The notes beneath the pieces were generated by a model. That model searched no databases. It was given only the letters and a program-made list of their open reading frames with translations, and was not told the DNA's origin. The position numbers and the translations under genes were made by a program. From assembly GCA_934183045.1 (NCBI GenBank), contig CAKPRW010000074.1, forward strand, positions 1 to 6,528: 6,528 nt of DNA, in the 5' to 3' direction. Below are positions 1 through 6,116 of this stretch, piece after piece. Origin of the DNA: an uncultured Clostridia bacterium (GTDB lineage Bacteria > Bacillota > Clostridia > TANB77 > CAG-508). Numbering within the stretch: position 1 is the stretch's first letter; every line of letters begins with the position of its first letter.

Positions 1-290
1 CAGCAAATCAACCAGGAATGATTATCCCAGTAGTAATTACTGTATACAAGGATAAATCTTTTGAATTTATAACAAAAGTTCCACCAGTAGCTGTATTAAT
101 TAAAAAAGCTATAAAAATTGAAAAAGGTTCAGGAAAACCAAATAAAGAAAAAGTTGCTAAAATAACAAAAGCACAAGTTAAAGAAATTGCTGAACAAAAA
201 ATGCCAGACTTAAATGCTGCATCAATAGAAACAGCTATGAGTATGGTAGAAGGTACTGCTAGATCTATGGGAATAGTAGTAACTGAATAA
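1..290 (+). CDS. rplK: 50S ribosomal protein L11, 5'-truncated by the window edge
   Basis: L11 binds the GTPase-associated region of 23S rRNA at the base of the L7/L12 stalk, where it affects factor-dependent GTP hydrolysis. The reading frame is open from the window edge (first full codon at 3) to a TAA at 288-290, giving 95 visible residues. L11 is usually about 141 residues, so roughly the first 45 are missing. The ATG at 18 is an internal Met, since ANQPGM reads through it in the usual L11 context. The visible part contains the end of the N-terminal domain ([14 protein letters not shown]), the linker with its paired prolines ([12 protein letters not shown]) and the C-terminal rRNA-binding domain ending in [18 protein letters not shown]. 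It is followed 52 nt later by rplA, the usual L11-L1 order. Nothing odd apart from the truncation. Confidence 0.97.
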   Translation, partial: ANQPGMIIPVVITVYKDKSFEFITKVPPVAVLIKKAIKIEKGSGKPNKEKVAKITKAQVKEIAEQKMPDLNAASIETAMSMVEGTARSMGIVVTE

Positions 291-300
291 AATATATTAA

Positions 301-329
301 TTGGGAGAGCAAAAGCTCGTTAATACCAA
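301..329 (+). promoter_or_regulatory. Putative L1-binding hairpin in the rplA leader
   Basis: Two short helices flank an asymmetric internal loop. TTGG at 301-304 pairs with CCAA at 326-329, and GAGC at 307-310 pairs with GCTC at 315-318 across an AAAA loop. The internal loop has GA (305-306) on one side and GTTAATA (319-325) on the other. This is the architecture of the L1 target in 23S rRNA and of its mimics in L1 operon mRNAs (family knowledge). The 3' arm overlaps the start of the rplA ribosome binding site (AAAGGAGG, 328-335). Bound L1 would therefore be expected to hide that site and repress its own translation. The pairing is directly visible; L1 binding and repression are inferred. 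Confidence 0.6.
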
Positions 330-342
330 AGGAGGGTAAAAA

Positions 343-1026
343 ATGAAACAAGGAAAAAGATATGCAGAAAGCGTAAAACTAATTGAAAAAAACAAAGAAT
401 ATGATGTTAAAGAAGCATTAGAAATTATTGAAAAAATGCCAAAAACAAAATTTGATGAAACAGTTGAATTACATGTTAAATTAGGTGTAGATTCAAAACA
501 TGCTGATCAACAAGTTAGAGGTACAGTAGTACTTCCAAATGGTACAGGTAAAACACAAAAAGTTTTAGTGTTTGCTAAAGGGCCAAAAGCTGAAGAAGCA
601 GAAAAAGCTGGAGCGGATTTTGTTGGAGCAGAAGAATTAATTCCTAAGATTCAAAATGACAATTGGTTTGATTATGACGTAGTAGTTGCAACACCTGATA
701 TGATGGGAGTTGTTGGAAGATTAGGTAAAGTATTAGGACCAAAAGGTTTAATGCCAAACCCTAAATCAGGAACAGTTACAATGGATGTAACAAAAGCTAT
801 AAATGAAATTAAATCTGGTAAAGTAGAATATAGATTAGATAAAAATAATATTATTCACTTAGGATTTGGAAAAGTTTCATTTGGAGCAGATAAATTATTA
901 GAAAACTATGAAACAATTATAAACGCTATTATAAAAGCAAAACCAGCAGCAGCTAAAGGTCAATATATAAAAAGTGTTGCTGTAACAAAAACAATGGGAC
1001 CAAGTATCTTTATAGACCAAAAATAA
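343..1026 (+). CDS. rplA: 50S ribosomal protein L1
   Basis: L1 forms the mobile L1 stalk of the 50S subunit, which helps release deacylated tRNA from the E site. In many bacteria it also represses translation of its own operon. The product has 227 residues, a normal length (about 230). The start ATG lies 7 nt after a strong AAAGGAGGG site at 328-336. Domain I is built from residues 1 to about 68 and about 160 to 227, and domain II from about 69 to 159. The L1 signature falls at about 119-149 and includes [16 protein letters not shown]. The conserved N-terminal block [14 protein letters not shown] and the C-terminal [11 protein letters not shown] are also present. It follows rplK by 52 nt and is probably co-transcribed with it. 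A likely L1-binding hairpin lies just upstream. Confidence 0.99.
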   Translation: MKQGKRYAESVKLIEKNKEYDVKEALEIIEKMPKTKFDETVELHVKLGVDSKHADQQVRGTVVLPNGTGKTQKVLVFAKGPKAEEAEKAGADFVGAEELIPKIQNDNWFDYDVVVATPDMMGVVGRLGKVLGPKGLMPNPKSGTVTMDVTKAINEIKSGKVEYRLDKNNIIHLGFGKVSFGADKLLENYETIINAIIKAKPAAAKGQYIKSVAVTKTMGPSIFIDQK

Positions 1027-1032
1027 TTTTAA

Positions 1033-1145
1033 TATGGACCATAGACAGTAGGCAAAAATTTAAGTCCTACCGAGGTACAAATAAGAGAAAGTTTAAGCAC
1101 TCTTTGTATTCCTTGGTAGGAAACAAAGAGTGTTATTAATTTTTT
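1033..1145 (+). ncRNA. L10 leader: autoregulatory attenuator upstream of rplJ-rplL
   Basis: The 156-nt gap between rplA and rplJ carries three competing pairings. First, GTAGG (1048-1052) pairs with CCTAC (1066-1070), the anti-antiterminator in the region expected to bind L10. Second, 1065-1075 (core CCTACCGAGG) pairs with 1111-1121 (core CCTTGGTAGG) with one G-U. That helix continues as TACAAA (1076-1081) with TTTGTA (1103-1108) past a 2-nt bulge, forming the antiterminator. Third, 1096-1113 pairs with 1118-1134 as the terminator. The GACAGTAGG...CCTACCGAGG block matches the known Firmicutes L10 leader family. In that family, binding of the L10(L12) complex stabilises the first helix, frees the terminator and reduces rplJL transcription. 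The pairings are seen here; the protein response is carried over from the family. Confidence 0.88.
1096..1145 (+). terminator. Conditional intrinsic terminator of the L10 leader
   Basis: A 12-bp arm (1096-1107 with 1123-1134, one G-U) continues past a single bulged A at 1108 into a 5-bp tip (TTCCT 1109-1113 with AGGAA 1118-1122), closed by a TGGT loop. A T-rich run at 1133-1145 ending in six T follows. The upper arm and loop (1111-1120) are the bases that the upstream antiterminator captures, so this hairpin should form only when the antiterminator is disrupted. It controls read-through into rplJ and rplL. Confidence 0.87.
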
Positions 1146-1182
1146 AAATAAATAACTAAATATATTGGAGGTGAAAAAATAA

Positions 1183-1764
1183 ATGGCAAGTGAAAAAATA
1201 TTAAACCAAAAGAAAGAAGAAGTTAAGAAACTATCAGAAGAAATGAAAGAAGCAAAATTAATTCTTTTAACAGATTATAGAGGAATTAATGTAGCTGATG
1301 ATACAACTTTAAGAAGAGACTTAAGAAATGCAAATGCAAAATGCACAATTATAAAAAATAACATAACAAGAAGAGCATTACAAGAAGCAGGAATAGAAGG
1401 ATTAGAAGACAAATTAGTAGGACCAACAGCTGTAATAATGAGTAATGAAGATTACTTAGAACCAGCTAAAACAATCTACAAATTTAGTAAAGACAATGAT
1501 TTCTATACAATTAAAGGTGGAGTTATCGAAGGGAAAGTAATGACTACAGAAGAAATAATCACTTTAGCAAAATTACCATCAAGAGAAACTTTACTATCTA
1601 TGCTTGCTGGTGCTTTACTTGGAAATATTTCAAAAGTTGCAGTTGCACTTGAAGAAGTAAGAAAACAAAAAGAAGAAGCTGGAGAAAAAGTTACTGTTTC
1701 AGTTCCAGCTGAAGAAGCAGCACCTGTAGCTGAAGAAAAAGCAGAAGCAACAGATGCAGAATAA
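1183..1764 (+). CDS. rplJ: 50S ribosomal protein L10
   Basis: L10 anchors L7/L12 dimers to the 50S subunit, binding 23S rRNA next to L11. The L10-L12 complex is the usual repressor of its own operon. The start ATG has a GGAGGTG site at 1167-1173, 9 nt upstream. The product has 193 residues, longer than the common 165-175. The rRNA-binding N-terminal domain shows DYRGINVADDTTLRRDLR (31-48) and KNNITRRAL (58-66). LPSRETLLSMLAGAL (131-145) leads into the C-terminal helix (about 145-167) that carries L12. The extra length is an Ala/Glu-rich acidic tail from about residue 168 (PAEEAAPVAEEKAEATDAE), a variable region in this family. It lies downstream of an L10 leader attenuator and 54 nt before rplL. 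Confidence 0.98.
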   Translation: MASEKILNQKKEEVKKLSEEMKEAKLILLTDYRGINVADDTTLRRDLRNANAKCTIIKNNITRRALQEAGIEGLEDKLVGPTAVIMSNEDYLEPAKTIYKFSKDNDFYTIKGGVIEGKVMTTEEIITLAKLPSRETLLSMLAGALLGNISKVAVALEEVRKQKEEAGEKVTVSVPAEEAAPVAEEKAEATDAE

Positions 1765-1780
1765 TAAAATAAAAATAGAG

Positions 1781-1799
1781 TAGTGAACTTATATCACTA
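1781..1799 (+). promoter_or_regulatory. Small hairpin in the rplJ-rplL spacer
   Basis: TAGTGA (1781-1786) pairs perfectly with TCACTA (1794-1799) around a 7-nt loop. It ends 4 nt before the rplL ribosome binding site (AGGGAGG, 1804-1810) and has no T-tract, so it is not a terminator. It might help set the higher synthesis of L12 relative to L10, for example by stabilising or processing the mRNA. That role is inferred, and a 6-bp palindrome in A/T-rich DNA can also arise by chance. Confidence 0.3.
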
Positions 1800-1818
1800 G
1801 AAAAGGGAGGATTTTAAA

Positions 1819-2187
1819 ATGGAAAAAATAGAAAAATTAATTGAAGAAATCGACGCTTTAACAGTCGTTGAATTAGCTGATTTAGTAAAAGCTATAGAAG
1901 AAAAATATGGAGTATCTGCAGTAGCAGCTGCAGCACCAGCAGCAGGAGCTGTAGCTGGTGGAGCTGCTGAAGAAAAAACATCATTTGATGTTGTATTAGC
2001 AGAAGCTGGAGATCAAAAAATCAAAGTTATCAAAGTAGTTAGAGATGCTACAGGATTAGGATTAAAAGAAGCTAAAGAATTAGTTGATGGAGCTCCTAAA
2101 ACAGTTAAAGAAGGAGTTAGCAAAGACGAAGCTGAAGAATTAAAAGCTAAATTCTCAGAAGTTGGAGCTGTTATCGAATTAAAATAA
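1819..2187 (+). CDS. rplL: 50S ribosomal protein L7/L12
   Basis: L7/L12 is the multicopy stalk protein that recruits translational GTPases (EF-Tu, EF-G, IF2) to the ribosome. The product has 122 residues, the standard length, with an AGGGAGG site 8 nt before the ATG. The N-terminal dimerisation and L10-binding domain covers residues 1-32 ([20 protein letters not shown]). A flexible Ala/Gly-rich hinge covers 33-52. The C-terminal factor-binding domain covers 53-122 and includes [20 protein letters not shown] and the closing [11 protein letters not shown]. It is the last gene of the ribosomal cluster here. A strong hairpin follows, and the next genes are gatCAB rather than the rpoB-rpoC pair that normally follows rplL. 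Confidence 0.99.
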   Translation: MEKIEKLIEEIDALTVVELADLVKAIEEKYGVSAVAAAAPAAGAVAGGAAEEKTSFDVVLAEAGDQKIKVIKVVRDATGLGLKEAKELVDGAPKTVKEGVSKDEAEELKAKFSEVGAVIELK

Positions 2188-2230
2188 TAGAAAAGAAAGA
2201 ATATTCTTAAATTCTATTAAATAAAGTAAG

Positions 2231-2344
2231 AGGACACTCTTTTATGTATTTAAAGTAAACTGTAACAAGGTATTTTAGATACATAAAGGAGTGTCCCTTT
2301 TTCACTATTAGAGGGATTTTAAGGAACGTCCCCTTTTCCCTCCT
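2231..2344. repeat. Candidate REP-like palindromic element (two related hairpins)
   Basis: The long hairpin at 2232-2296 is followed 14 nt later by a second one: GAGGGA (2311-2316) pairs with TCCCTC (2337-2342), and AAGG (2321-2324) with CCTT (2332-2335). The descending side of the first hairpin and the middle of the second share a motif in the same orientation: AAGGAGTGTCCCTTTTT at 2286-2302 and AAGGAACGTCCCCTTTT at 2321-2337. They differ at three positions, and each ends in a C/T-rich run. Tandem imperfect palindromes with GGAC/GTCC cores in a spacer are typical of REP elements mobilised by Y1 (RAYT) transposases, but no transposase gene is in the window. The repeats are directly visible; the REP assignment is inferred. 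Intergenic bases 2188-2429 otherwise hold only the gatC promoter and ribosome binding site. Confidence 0.5.
2232..2302 (+). terminator. Long hairpin terminator after rplL
   Basis: The arms 2232-2257 and 2271-2296 form a 26-bp stem without gaps (three G-U pairs) around a 13-nt loop. A further C and TTTTT at 2298-2302 follow. Position 45 nt after the rplL stop and the T-run make it the likely end of the rplKAJL transcript. The stem is much longer than a usual intrinsic terminator and belongs to a larger repeat-like structure, so termination may be a secondary use of a palindromic element. Confidence 0.75.
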
Positions 2345-2369
2345 TTTAGCTTTTTTATTTGTTTAGGGC

Positions 2370-2398
2370 TTGTTTTTTTGGTAAAAAAAGTATATAAT
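2370..2398 (+). promoter_or_regulatory. Sigma-70/SigA-type promoter for gatCAB
   Basis: A perfect -10 hexamer TATAAT lies at 2393-2398, 17 bp after a partial -35 TTGTTT (2370-2375, three of six consensus bases). Transcription would begin near 2404-2406, leaving a leader of about 25 nt before the gatC start at 2430. Its place just beyond the rplL terminator means gatCAB can be transcribed independently of the ribosomal protein genes. It also argues against the GTG at 2400 as a gatC start, because that codon would precede the transcript. Confidence 0.7.
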
Positions 2399-2416
2399 AG
2401 TGAACAAATTGGGAAT

Positions 2417-2421
2417 AGGAG
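2417..2421 (+). promoter_or_regulatory. gatC ribosome binding site (decides the start)
   Basis: AGGAG at 2417-2421 ends 8 nt before the ATG at 2430. No comparable site precedes the in-frame GTG at 2400, so the shorter start is preferred. Confidence 0.8.
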
Positions 2422-2429
2422 ATGGTTAC

Positions 2430-2714
2430 ATGAAAGTAAGTAAAGAGGAAATTTTACATATTGCAAAGTTGGCTGATTTGAATATTGAAGATTCTGAAAT
2501 AGAATCATATATTTTAAATTTACAGGATATTTTGAATTTTGCTAATATAGTTAATAATGCTCCAGTAGAAGGATTAGATATTACTGTTGGTAGTAATGAA
2601 GCGAAAAATGTATTTAGAAAAGATGAGATAAAAGTATTTGAGGATAATGCAAGTTTATTACAAAATGCACCTACTCAAGAACAAAATATGTTTAAAATAC
2701 CAAAGGTTTTTTAA
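2430..2714 (+). CDS. gatC: Asp-tRNA(Asn)/Glu-tRNA(Gln) amidotransferase subunit C
   Basis: GatC is the small belt-like subunit that holds GatA and GatB together in the GatCAB amidotransferase. The product has 94 residues, typical for the family (about 95). It begins MKVSKEEILHIAKLADLNI, the conserved first helix, followed by the helix ESYILNLQDILNFANIVNN. The middle motif VFRKDE and the closing FKIPKVF are family landmarks. The start at 2430 is chosen over an in-frame GTG at 2400. It has an AGGAG site at the right distance, GatC proteins usually begin at this point, and the GTG lies before the predicted transcription start. The gene heads a gatC-gatA-gatB operon, with gatA 88 nt downstream. 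Confidence 0.95.
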   Translation: MKVSKEEILHIAKLADLNIEDSEIESYILNLQDILNFANIVNNAPVEGLDITVGSNEAKNVFRKDEIKVFEDNASLLQNAPTQEQNMFKIPKVF

Positions 2715-2802
2715 ACAACATAAAGATCAAGATATATAGAGAATATATTTTTGACTACATTTATATCAAGAAATTACAAAAATTAGGGAGGTAAATTAAC
2801 TA

Positions 2803-4269
2803 ATGGATATTACAGAATTAACTGTTCATGAATTACAAGAAAAGTTAAAAAATAAAGAATTAACTATAACACAAATAACAAATGCTTATGTTGATAGAAT
2901 AAATGAAAAAGAAAAAGATGTACAAGCTTTTGTAACAACTTTAACAGATGAAGCTAATAAACAAGCATCAGAAATTGAGGATAAAGTAAATAAAGGTGAA
3001 ATTACAGGAGAGTTTGCAGGGATTCCAATAGGAATAAAAGACAATATGTGCACAAAAGGTGTAAAGACAACATGTAGTTCTAAAATGCTAGAAAATTTTG
3101 TTTCTCCATATGATGCAACTGTTGTTGAGAAATTAAATGATGAAAATATAATTAATTTAGGTAAATTAAATATGGATGAATTTGCTATGGGTGGTTCTAC
3201 AGAATATTCATATTTTAAGAAAACAAGAAATCCTTGGAATTTAAATAAAGTACCAGGAGGATCATCTGGTGGATCTGCAGCAGCTGTTGCAGCAAATTTA
3301 GTACCATGGGCTTTAGGTTCAGATACAGGTGGATCAATCAGACAACCTGCTAGTTTCTGTGGAGTTGTAGGATTAAAACCAACATATGGTTTAGTATCAA
3401 GATATGGATTAGTAGCATTTGCATCATCATTAGATCAAATTGGTCCAATTACAAAAGATGTAAAAGATAGTGCAATGTTGTTAAATGTTATAGCAGGACA
3501 TGATGAAAAAGATAGTACTTCAAGTGATAGAGAAAAAGTAGACTATACAAAATGTTTAAAAAATGATGTAAAAGGACTAAAAATTGGTGTACCAAAGGAA
3601 TTCTTTGGTGATGGAATCAATGAAGAAGTAAAACAAACTTTATTGGATGCTATAGAAAGATATAAAAAATTAGGTGCTGAAATAGAAGAATTTTCATTAG
3701 ATATAGCTAATTATTCATTAGCAAGTTACTATATCATAGGATGTGCGGAAGCAAGTTCAAATTTAGGTAGATTTGATGGAATTCGTTATGGATATAGAAC
3801 ACCAGAATTTAAAAACTTAAAAGAATTATATAAGAAGTCTAGAAGTGAAGGATTTGGGGCAGAAGTTAAAAGAAGAATTATTCTTGGAACTTATGTATTG
3901 TCATCAGGGTATTATGATGCTTATTACAAAAAAGCACAACAAGTACGTACATTAGTAATTAATGAATTCAACAAAGGATTTGAAAAATATGATGTAATCT
4001 TAACACCAACATCACCAACAGTTGCTTTTGATATAGGTTCTAAATCAGATAACCCATTAGAGATGTATTTAGCAGATATTTGTACAGTTTCTGTAAATAT
4101 AGCTGGATTACCAGGAATATCAATACCATGTGGAGTTGATAGTCAAGGTATGCCAATAGGAATGCAATTAATAGGAAATAGATTCTGTGAAGAAACAATA
4201 TTAAATGCAGCGTATACATTTGAACAAGATTATAAGTTTAGAGAAAATTACAAACCTGAGTTTAAATAA
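2803..4269 (+). CDS. gatA: Asp-tRNA(Asn)/Glu-tRNA(Gln) amidotransferase subunit A
   Basis: GatA is the glutaminase of GatCAB. It releases ammonia from glutamine, and the ammonia passes through a channel to GatB to amidate misacylated tRNA. The product has 488 residues, the usual length (about 485). It belongs to the amidase-signature family with a Ser-cisSer-Lys triad. Lys79 lies in GIPIGIKDN, Ser154 in PGGSSGGS and Ser178 in GSDTGGSIR, all present at the expected spacing. The Gly/Ser-rich amidase signature covers about 150-185 and is followed by [18 protein letters not shown]. The C-terminal part contains the conserved [10 protein letters not shown] and [11 protein letters not shown]. The start ATG follows GGGAGGT at 2786-2792 by 10 nt. 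The 88-nt spacer from gatC has no clear promoter or terminator, so gatA is probably read from the gatC promoter. gatB begins 26 nt after its stop. Confidence 0.99.
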   Translation: MDITELTVHELQEKLKNKELTITQITNAYVDRINEKEKDVQAFVTTLTDEANKQASEIEDKVNKGEITGEFAGIPIGIKDNMCTKGVKTTCSSKMLENFVSPYDATVVEKLNDENIINLGKLNMDEFAMGGSTEYSYFKKTRNPWNLNKVPGGSSGGSAAAVAANLVPWALGSDTGGSIRQPASFCGVVGLKPTYGLVSRYGLVAFASSLDQIGPITKDVKDSAMLLNVIAGHDEKDSTSSDREKVDYTKCLKNDVKGLKIGVPKEFFGDGINEEVKQTLLDAIERYKKLGAEIEEFSLDIANYSLASYYIIGCAEASSNLGRFDGIRYGYRTPEFKNLKELYKKSRSEGFGAEVKRRIILGTYVLSSGYYDAYYKKAQQVRTLVINEFNKGFEKYDVILTPTSPTVAFDIGSKSDNPLEMYLADICTVSVNIAGLPGISIPCGVDSQGMPIGMQLIGNRFCEETILNAAYTFEQDYKFRENYKPEFK

Positions 4270-4295
4270 AATAAATTATCATAGGAGGAAAATAA

Positions 4296-5735
4296 ATGTC
4301 AAGAGAAGATTATGAAGTTGTAATAGGATTAGAAGTTCATGCCGAATTATCAACAAAAACAAAGATATTCTGCTCATGTCCAACAGAATTTGGTGGTTCA
4401 CCTAATTCACATACATGTCCAATTTGTATGGCTATGCCTGGAACTTTGCCAGTTTTAAATGAAAAAGTAGTAGAATATGCTGTAAAAGCTGGTCTTGCTA
4501 CTAATTGTGAGATTGCAAGAGACAGTAAAAATGATAGAAAAAATTATTTTTATCCAGATCTTCCAAAATCTTATCAAATTTCTCAATTTGATAAACCACT
4601 TTGTGAACATGGATATGTAGAAATTGATACAAAAGAAGGCAAGAAAAAAATAAGAATAACAAGAATTCATATAGAAGAAGATGCTGGAAAATTAAATCAT
4701 GATGAATTCGGAGGGGGAAGTTTAGTTGACTTAAACAGAGCAGGAGTACCTTTAATAGAAACAGTTTCTGAACCTGATATAAGTAGCAGTGAAGAAGCAG
4801 AAAGTTATTTAAGAAAACTAAAATCAATATTCGAATATATAGAAGTATCTGATTGTAAAATGCAAGAAGGATCTTTAAGAGCAGATGTTAATGTTTCTGT
4901 TAGAAAAAAAGGAGATACAAAACTTGGAACTCGTACAGAAATGAAAAACATGAATTCATTTAAAAGCATAACTAGAGCCATAGAATATGAAGTAGATAGA
5001 CAAATTGATGTAATAGAAGATGGTGGAGTAATAGAACAAGAGACATTAAGATGGGATGATGTATCAGGAAAAACATTCCCAATGAGAGACAAAGAAGATG
5101 CACAAGATTATCGTTATTTCCCAGATCCAGACTTAGTTGCTATTAAACTTTCTGAAGAATATATAGAAAACATAAAGAATACACTTCCAGAATTACCAGA
5201 AAGTAGAAAACAAAGATATTTGGAAGAATATCAACTATCTGAAAAAGATGCAAAATTAATAACATCTTCAAAATATTTATCAGATTTATTTGAAGGAGCT
5301 ATTAAAGTATGTAATAATGCAAAAGCTGTTAATAACTGGATCATATCTGATATTTCAAGAATATTAAACGAAACAGAAATGGATCCAATAGAGATACCAT
5401 TTGATTGTAACCAATTGGGAAAATTAGTTATTTTAATTGATAAGGGAACAATTAGTTCTAGTATAGGAAAAAAAGTTCTTACAGAGCTATTTGAGAATCC
5501 AAGAGACCCAGAAGAAATTATTAAAGAAAAAGGATGGATACAAATTTCAGATGAAGGTGCAATTAAAGAAGTTGTATTAAAAATATTAGAAGCTAACCCA
5601 CGATCAGTAGCTGATTATAAAGGCGGAAAAGATAAGGCTTTAGGATTTTTAGTTGGTCAAGCTATGAAAGAAACAAAGGGAAAAGCTAATCCTCAAATGT
5701 TAAATCAAATGTTTAAAGAAGAATTAAATAAATAA
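4296..5735 (+). CDS. gatB: Asp-tRNA(Asn)/Glu-tRNA(Gln) amidotransferase subunit B
   Basis: GatB binds the misacylated tRNA, activates its Glu (or Asp) side chain with ATP and transfers ammonia from GatA to it, giving Gln-tRNA(Gln) or Asn-tRNA(Asn). The product has 479 residues, normal length, with an AGGAGGA site 6 nt before the ATG. The cradle-shaped catalytic domain spans 1 to about 290. It shows VIGLEVHAEL (9-18), RKNYFYPDLPKSYQISQFD (81-99), HIEEDAGK (125-132), EGSLRADVNVS (191-201) and DYRYFPDPDL (271-280). Cys26, Cys28, Cys41 and Cys44 (CSC and CPIC) form the zinc-binding set found in some but not all GatB proteins. The helical and YqeY-like tail that contacts tRNA covers about 300-479, with the conserved GFLVGQAMK and GKANPQMLNQMF. 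It is the last gene of the operon and is followed by a bidirectional terminator. Confidence 0.99.
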   Translation: MSREDYEVVIGLEVHAELSTKTKIFCSCPTEFGGSPNSHTCPICMAMPGTLPVLNEKVVEYAVKAGLATNCEIARDSKNDRKNYFYPDLPKSYQISQFDKPLCEHGYVEIDTKEGKKKIRITRIHIEEDAGKLNHDEFGGGSLVDLNRAGVPLIETVSEPDISSSEEAESYLRKLKSIFEYIEVSDCKMQEGSLRADVNVSVRKKGDTKLGTRTEMKNMNSFKSITRAIEYEVDRQIDVIEDGGVIEQETLRWDDVSGKTFPMRDKEDAQDYRYFPDPDLVAIKLSEEYIENIKNTLPELPESRKQRYLEEYQLSEKDAKLITSSKYLSDLFEGAIKVCNNAKAVNNWIISDISRILNETEMDPIEIPFDCNQLGKLVILIDKGTISSSIGKKVLTELFENPRDPEEIIKEKGWIQISDEGAIKEVVLKILEANPRSVADYKGGKDKALGFLVGQAMKETKGKANPQMLNQMFKEELNK

Positions 5736-5757
5736 TAATAAAAATAAAAAGAAAAAG

Positions 5758-5791
5758 AAAAGGACTCACTTTAGAATTAGTGAGTCTTTTT
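5758..5791. terminator. Bidirectional intrinsic terminator between gatB and the opposing gene
   Basis: GACTCACT (5763-5770) pairs with AGTGAGTC (5779-5786) around an 8-nt loop. The stem extends outward through a G-U pair into an A-tract (5758-5761) facing a T-tract (5787-5792). On the + strand this is a stem with a T-run, 23 nt after the gatB stop. On the - strand the A-rich upstream stretch (5736-5761) becomes the T-rich tail, so it can also end transcripts of the small membrane protein gene, whose stop is at 5803. Confidence 0.88.
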
Positions 5792-5802
5792 TATATTAAC
5801 TT

Positions 5803-6054
5803 TTATATTAATTGTTTTTTAATTCCCTCGATTATAAAACCACATATAATAAATTCCATACCAAAGATTAAACTTAATCTAAACAAAGATATGCCTATGT
5901 AATATACTAATGGAGATTGAAAAGTTAAATCATATGTAAGTAATGTAAAAACCGAGATTAAGCAAATAATAAAACAAAATTTTAAACCATTTGACATTAT
6001 TTTATATGTAATTTTATCAAAGTTTTTAAAGTTTTCTATAATTTTTTTAATCAT
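5803..6054 (-). CDS. Small two-helix membrane protein, function unknown
   Basis: I do not recognise this protein. From the preferred ATG at 6054 it has 83 residues. A basic N-terminus (MIKKIIENFKNFDKITYKIM) is followed by a hydrophobic stretch at about 24-41 (GLKFCFIICLISVFTLLT). A short polar link (YDLTFQSP) leads to a second stretch at about 49-75 with Glu67 inside it, and a basic end (GIKKQLI). No signal peptide cleavage site or enzymatic motif is visible. The frame is open upstream to an ATG at 6135, which would add 27 residues. The 6054 start is preferred because GAGGTG lies directly before it and the upstream part is low-complexity Ile/Tyr-rich sequence. It lies downstream of rpsT on the same strand, beyond the rpsT terminator, and converges on gatB. 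A real gene is supported by its ribosome binding site, flanking terminators and amphipathic protein-like composition; no role can be assigned. Confidence 0.68.
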   Translation of the reverse strand: MIKKIIENFKNFDKITYKIMSNGLKFCFIICLISVFTLLTYDLTFQSPLVYYIGISLFRLSLIFGMEFIICGFIIEGIKKQLI

Positions 6055-6058
6055 AATA

Positions 6059-6064
6059 CACCTC
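6059..6064 (-). promoter_or_regulatory. Ribosome binding site of the small membrane protein gene
   Basis: On the - strand GAGGTG ends 4 nt before the ATG at 6054. It supports the 83-residue start over the in-frame ATGs at 6066 (which overlaps this site) and 6135. Confidence 0.7.
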
Positions 6065-6087
6065 ATAATATTTATATATACATAATA

Positions 6088-6116
6088 ATAGTAGCATGAA
6101 AACATAATAAAAACAA
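6088..6116 (-). promoter_or_regulatory. Possible promoter of the small membrane protein gene
   Basis: On the - strand TTGTTT (6116-6111) is separated by 17 bp from TACTAT (6093-6088), which matches four of six bases of the -10 consensus. It lies between the rpsT terminator and the gene's ribosome binding site, where a promoter is needed if the terminator is efficient. The surrounding A/T-richness makes chance matches common. Confidence 0.35.

Noticed and set aside
2400..2429. GTG at 2400 as an earlier gatC start adding 10 residues
   Set aside because: It lies 2 nt after the TATAAT hexamer, before the expected transcription start, and lacks a ribosome binding site. The ATG at 2430 has AGGAG and matches the usual GatC N-terminus.
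2308..2508. Open frame on the - strand spanning the rplL-gatC spacer and the start of gatC
   Set aside because: It overlaps the gatC promoter, ribosome binding site and first 26 codons, has no ribosome binding site of its own and gives an unlike-protein sequence. It is a shadow frame.
2751..2779. Possible internal promoter before gatA (TTGACT at 2751)
   Set aside because: The -35 is good, but at the proper spacing only TTACAA (2774-2779) is found, a poor -10. The spacer is simply A/T-rich.
4455..5092. Three open frames on the - strand inside gatB
   Set aside because: They are Phe/Leu/Ser-rich antisense readings of a strongly conserved gene in A/T-rich DNA, with no supporting ribosome binding sites.
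5736..5761. A-rich run after gatB as a slippage site or separate repeat
   Set aside because: It is explained as the A-tract of the bidirectional terminator, and no coding frame crosses it.
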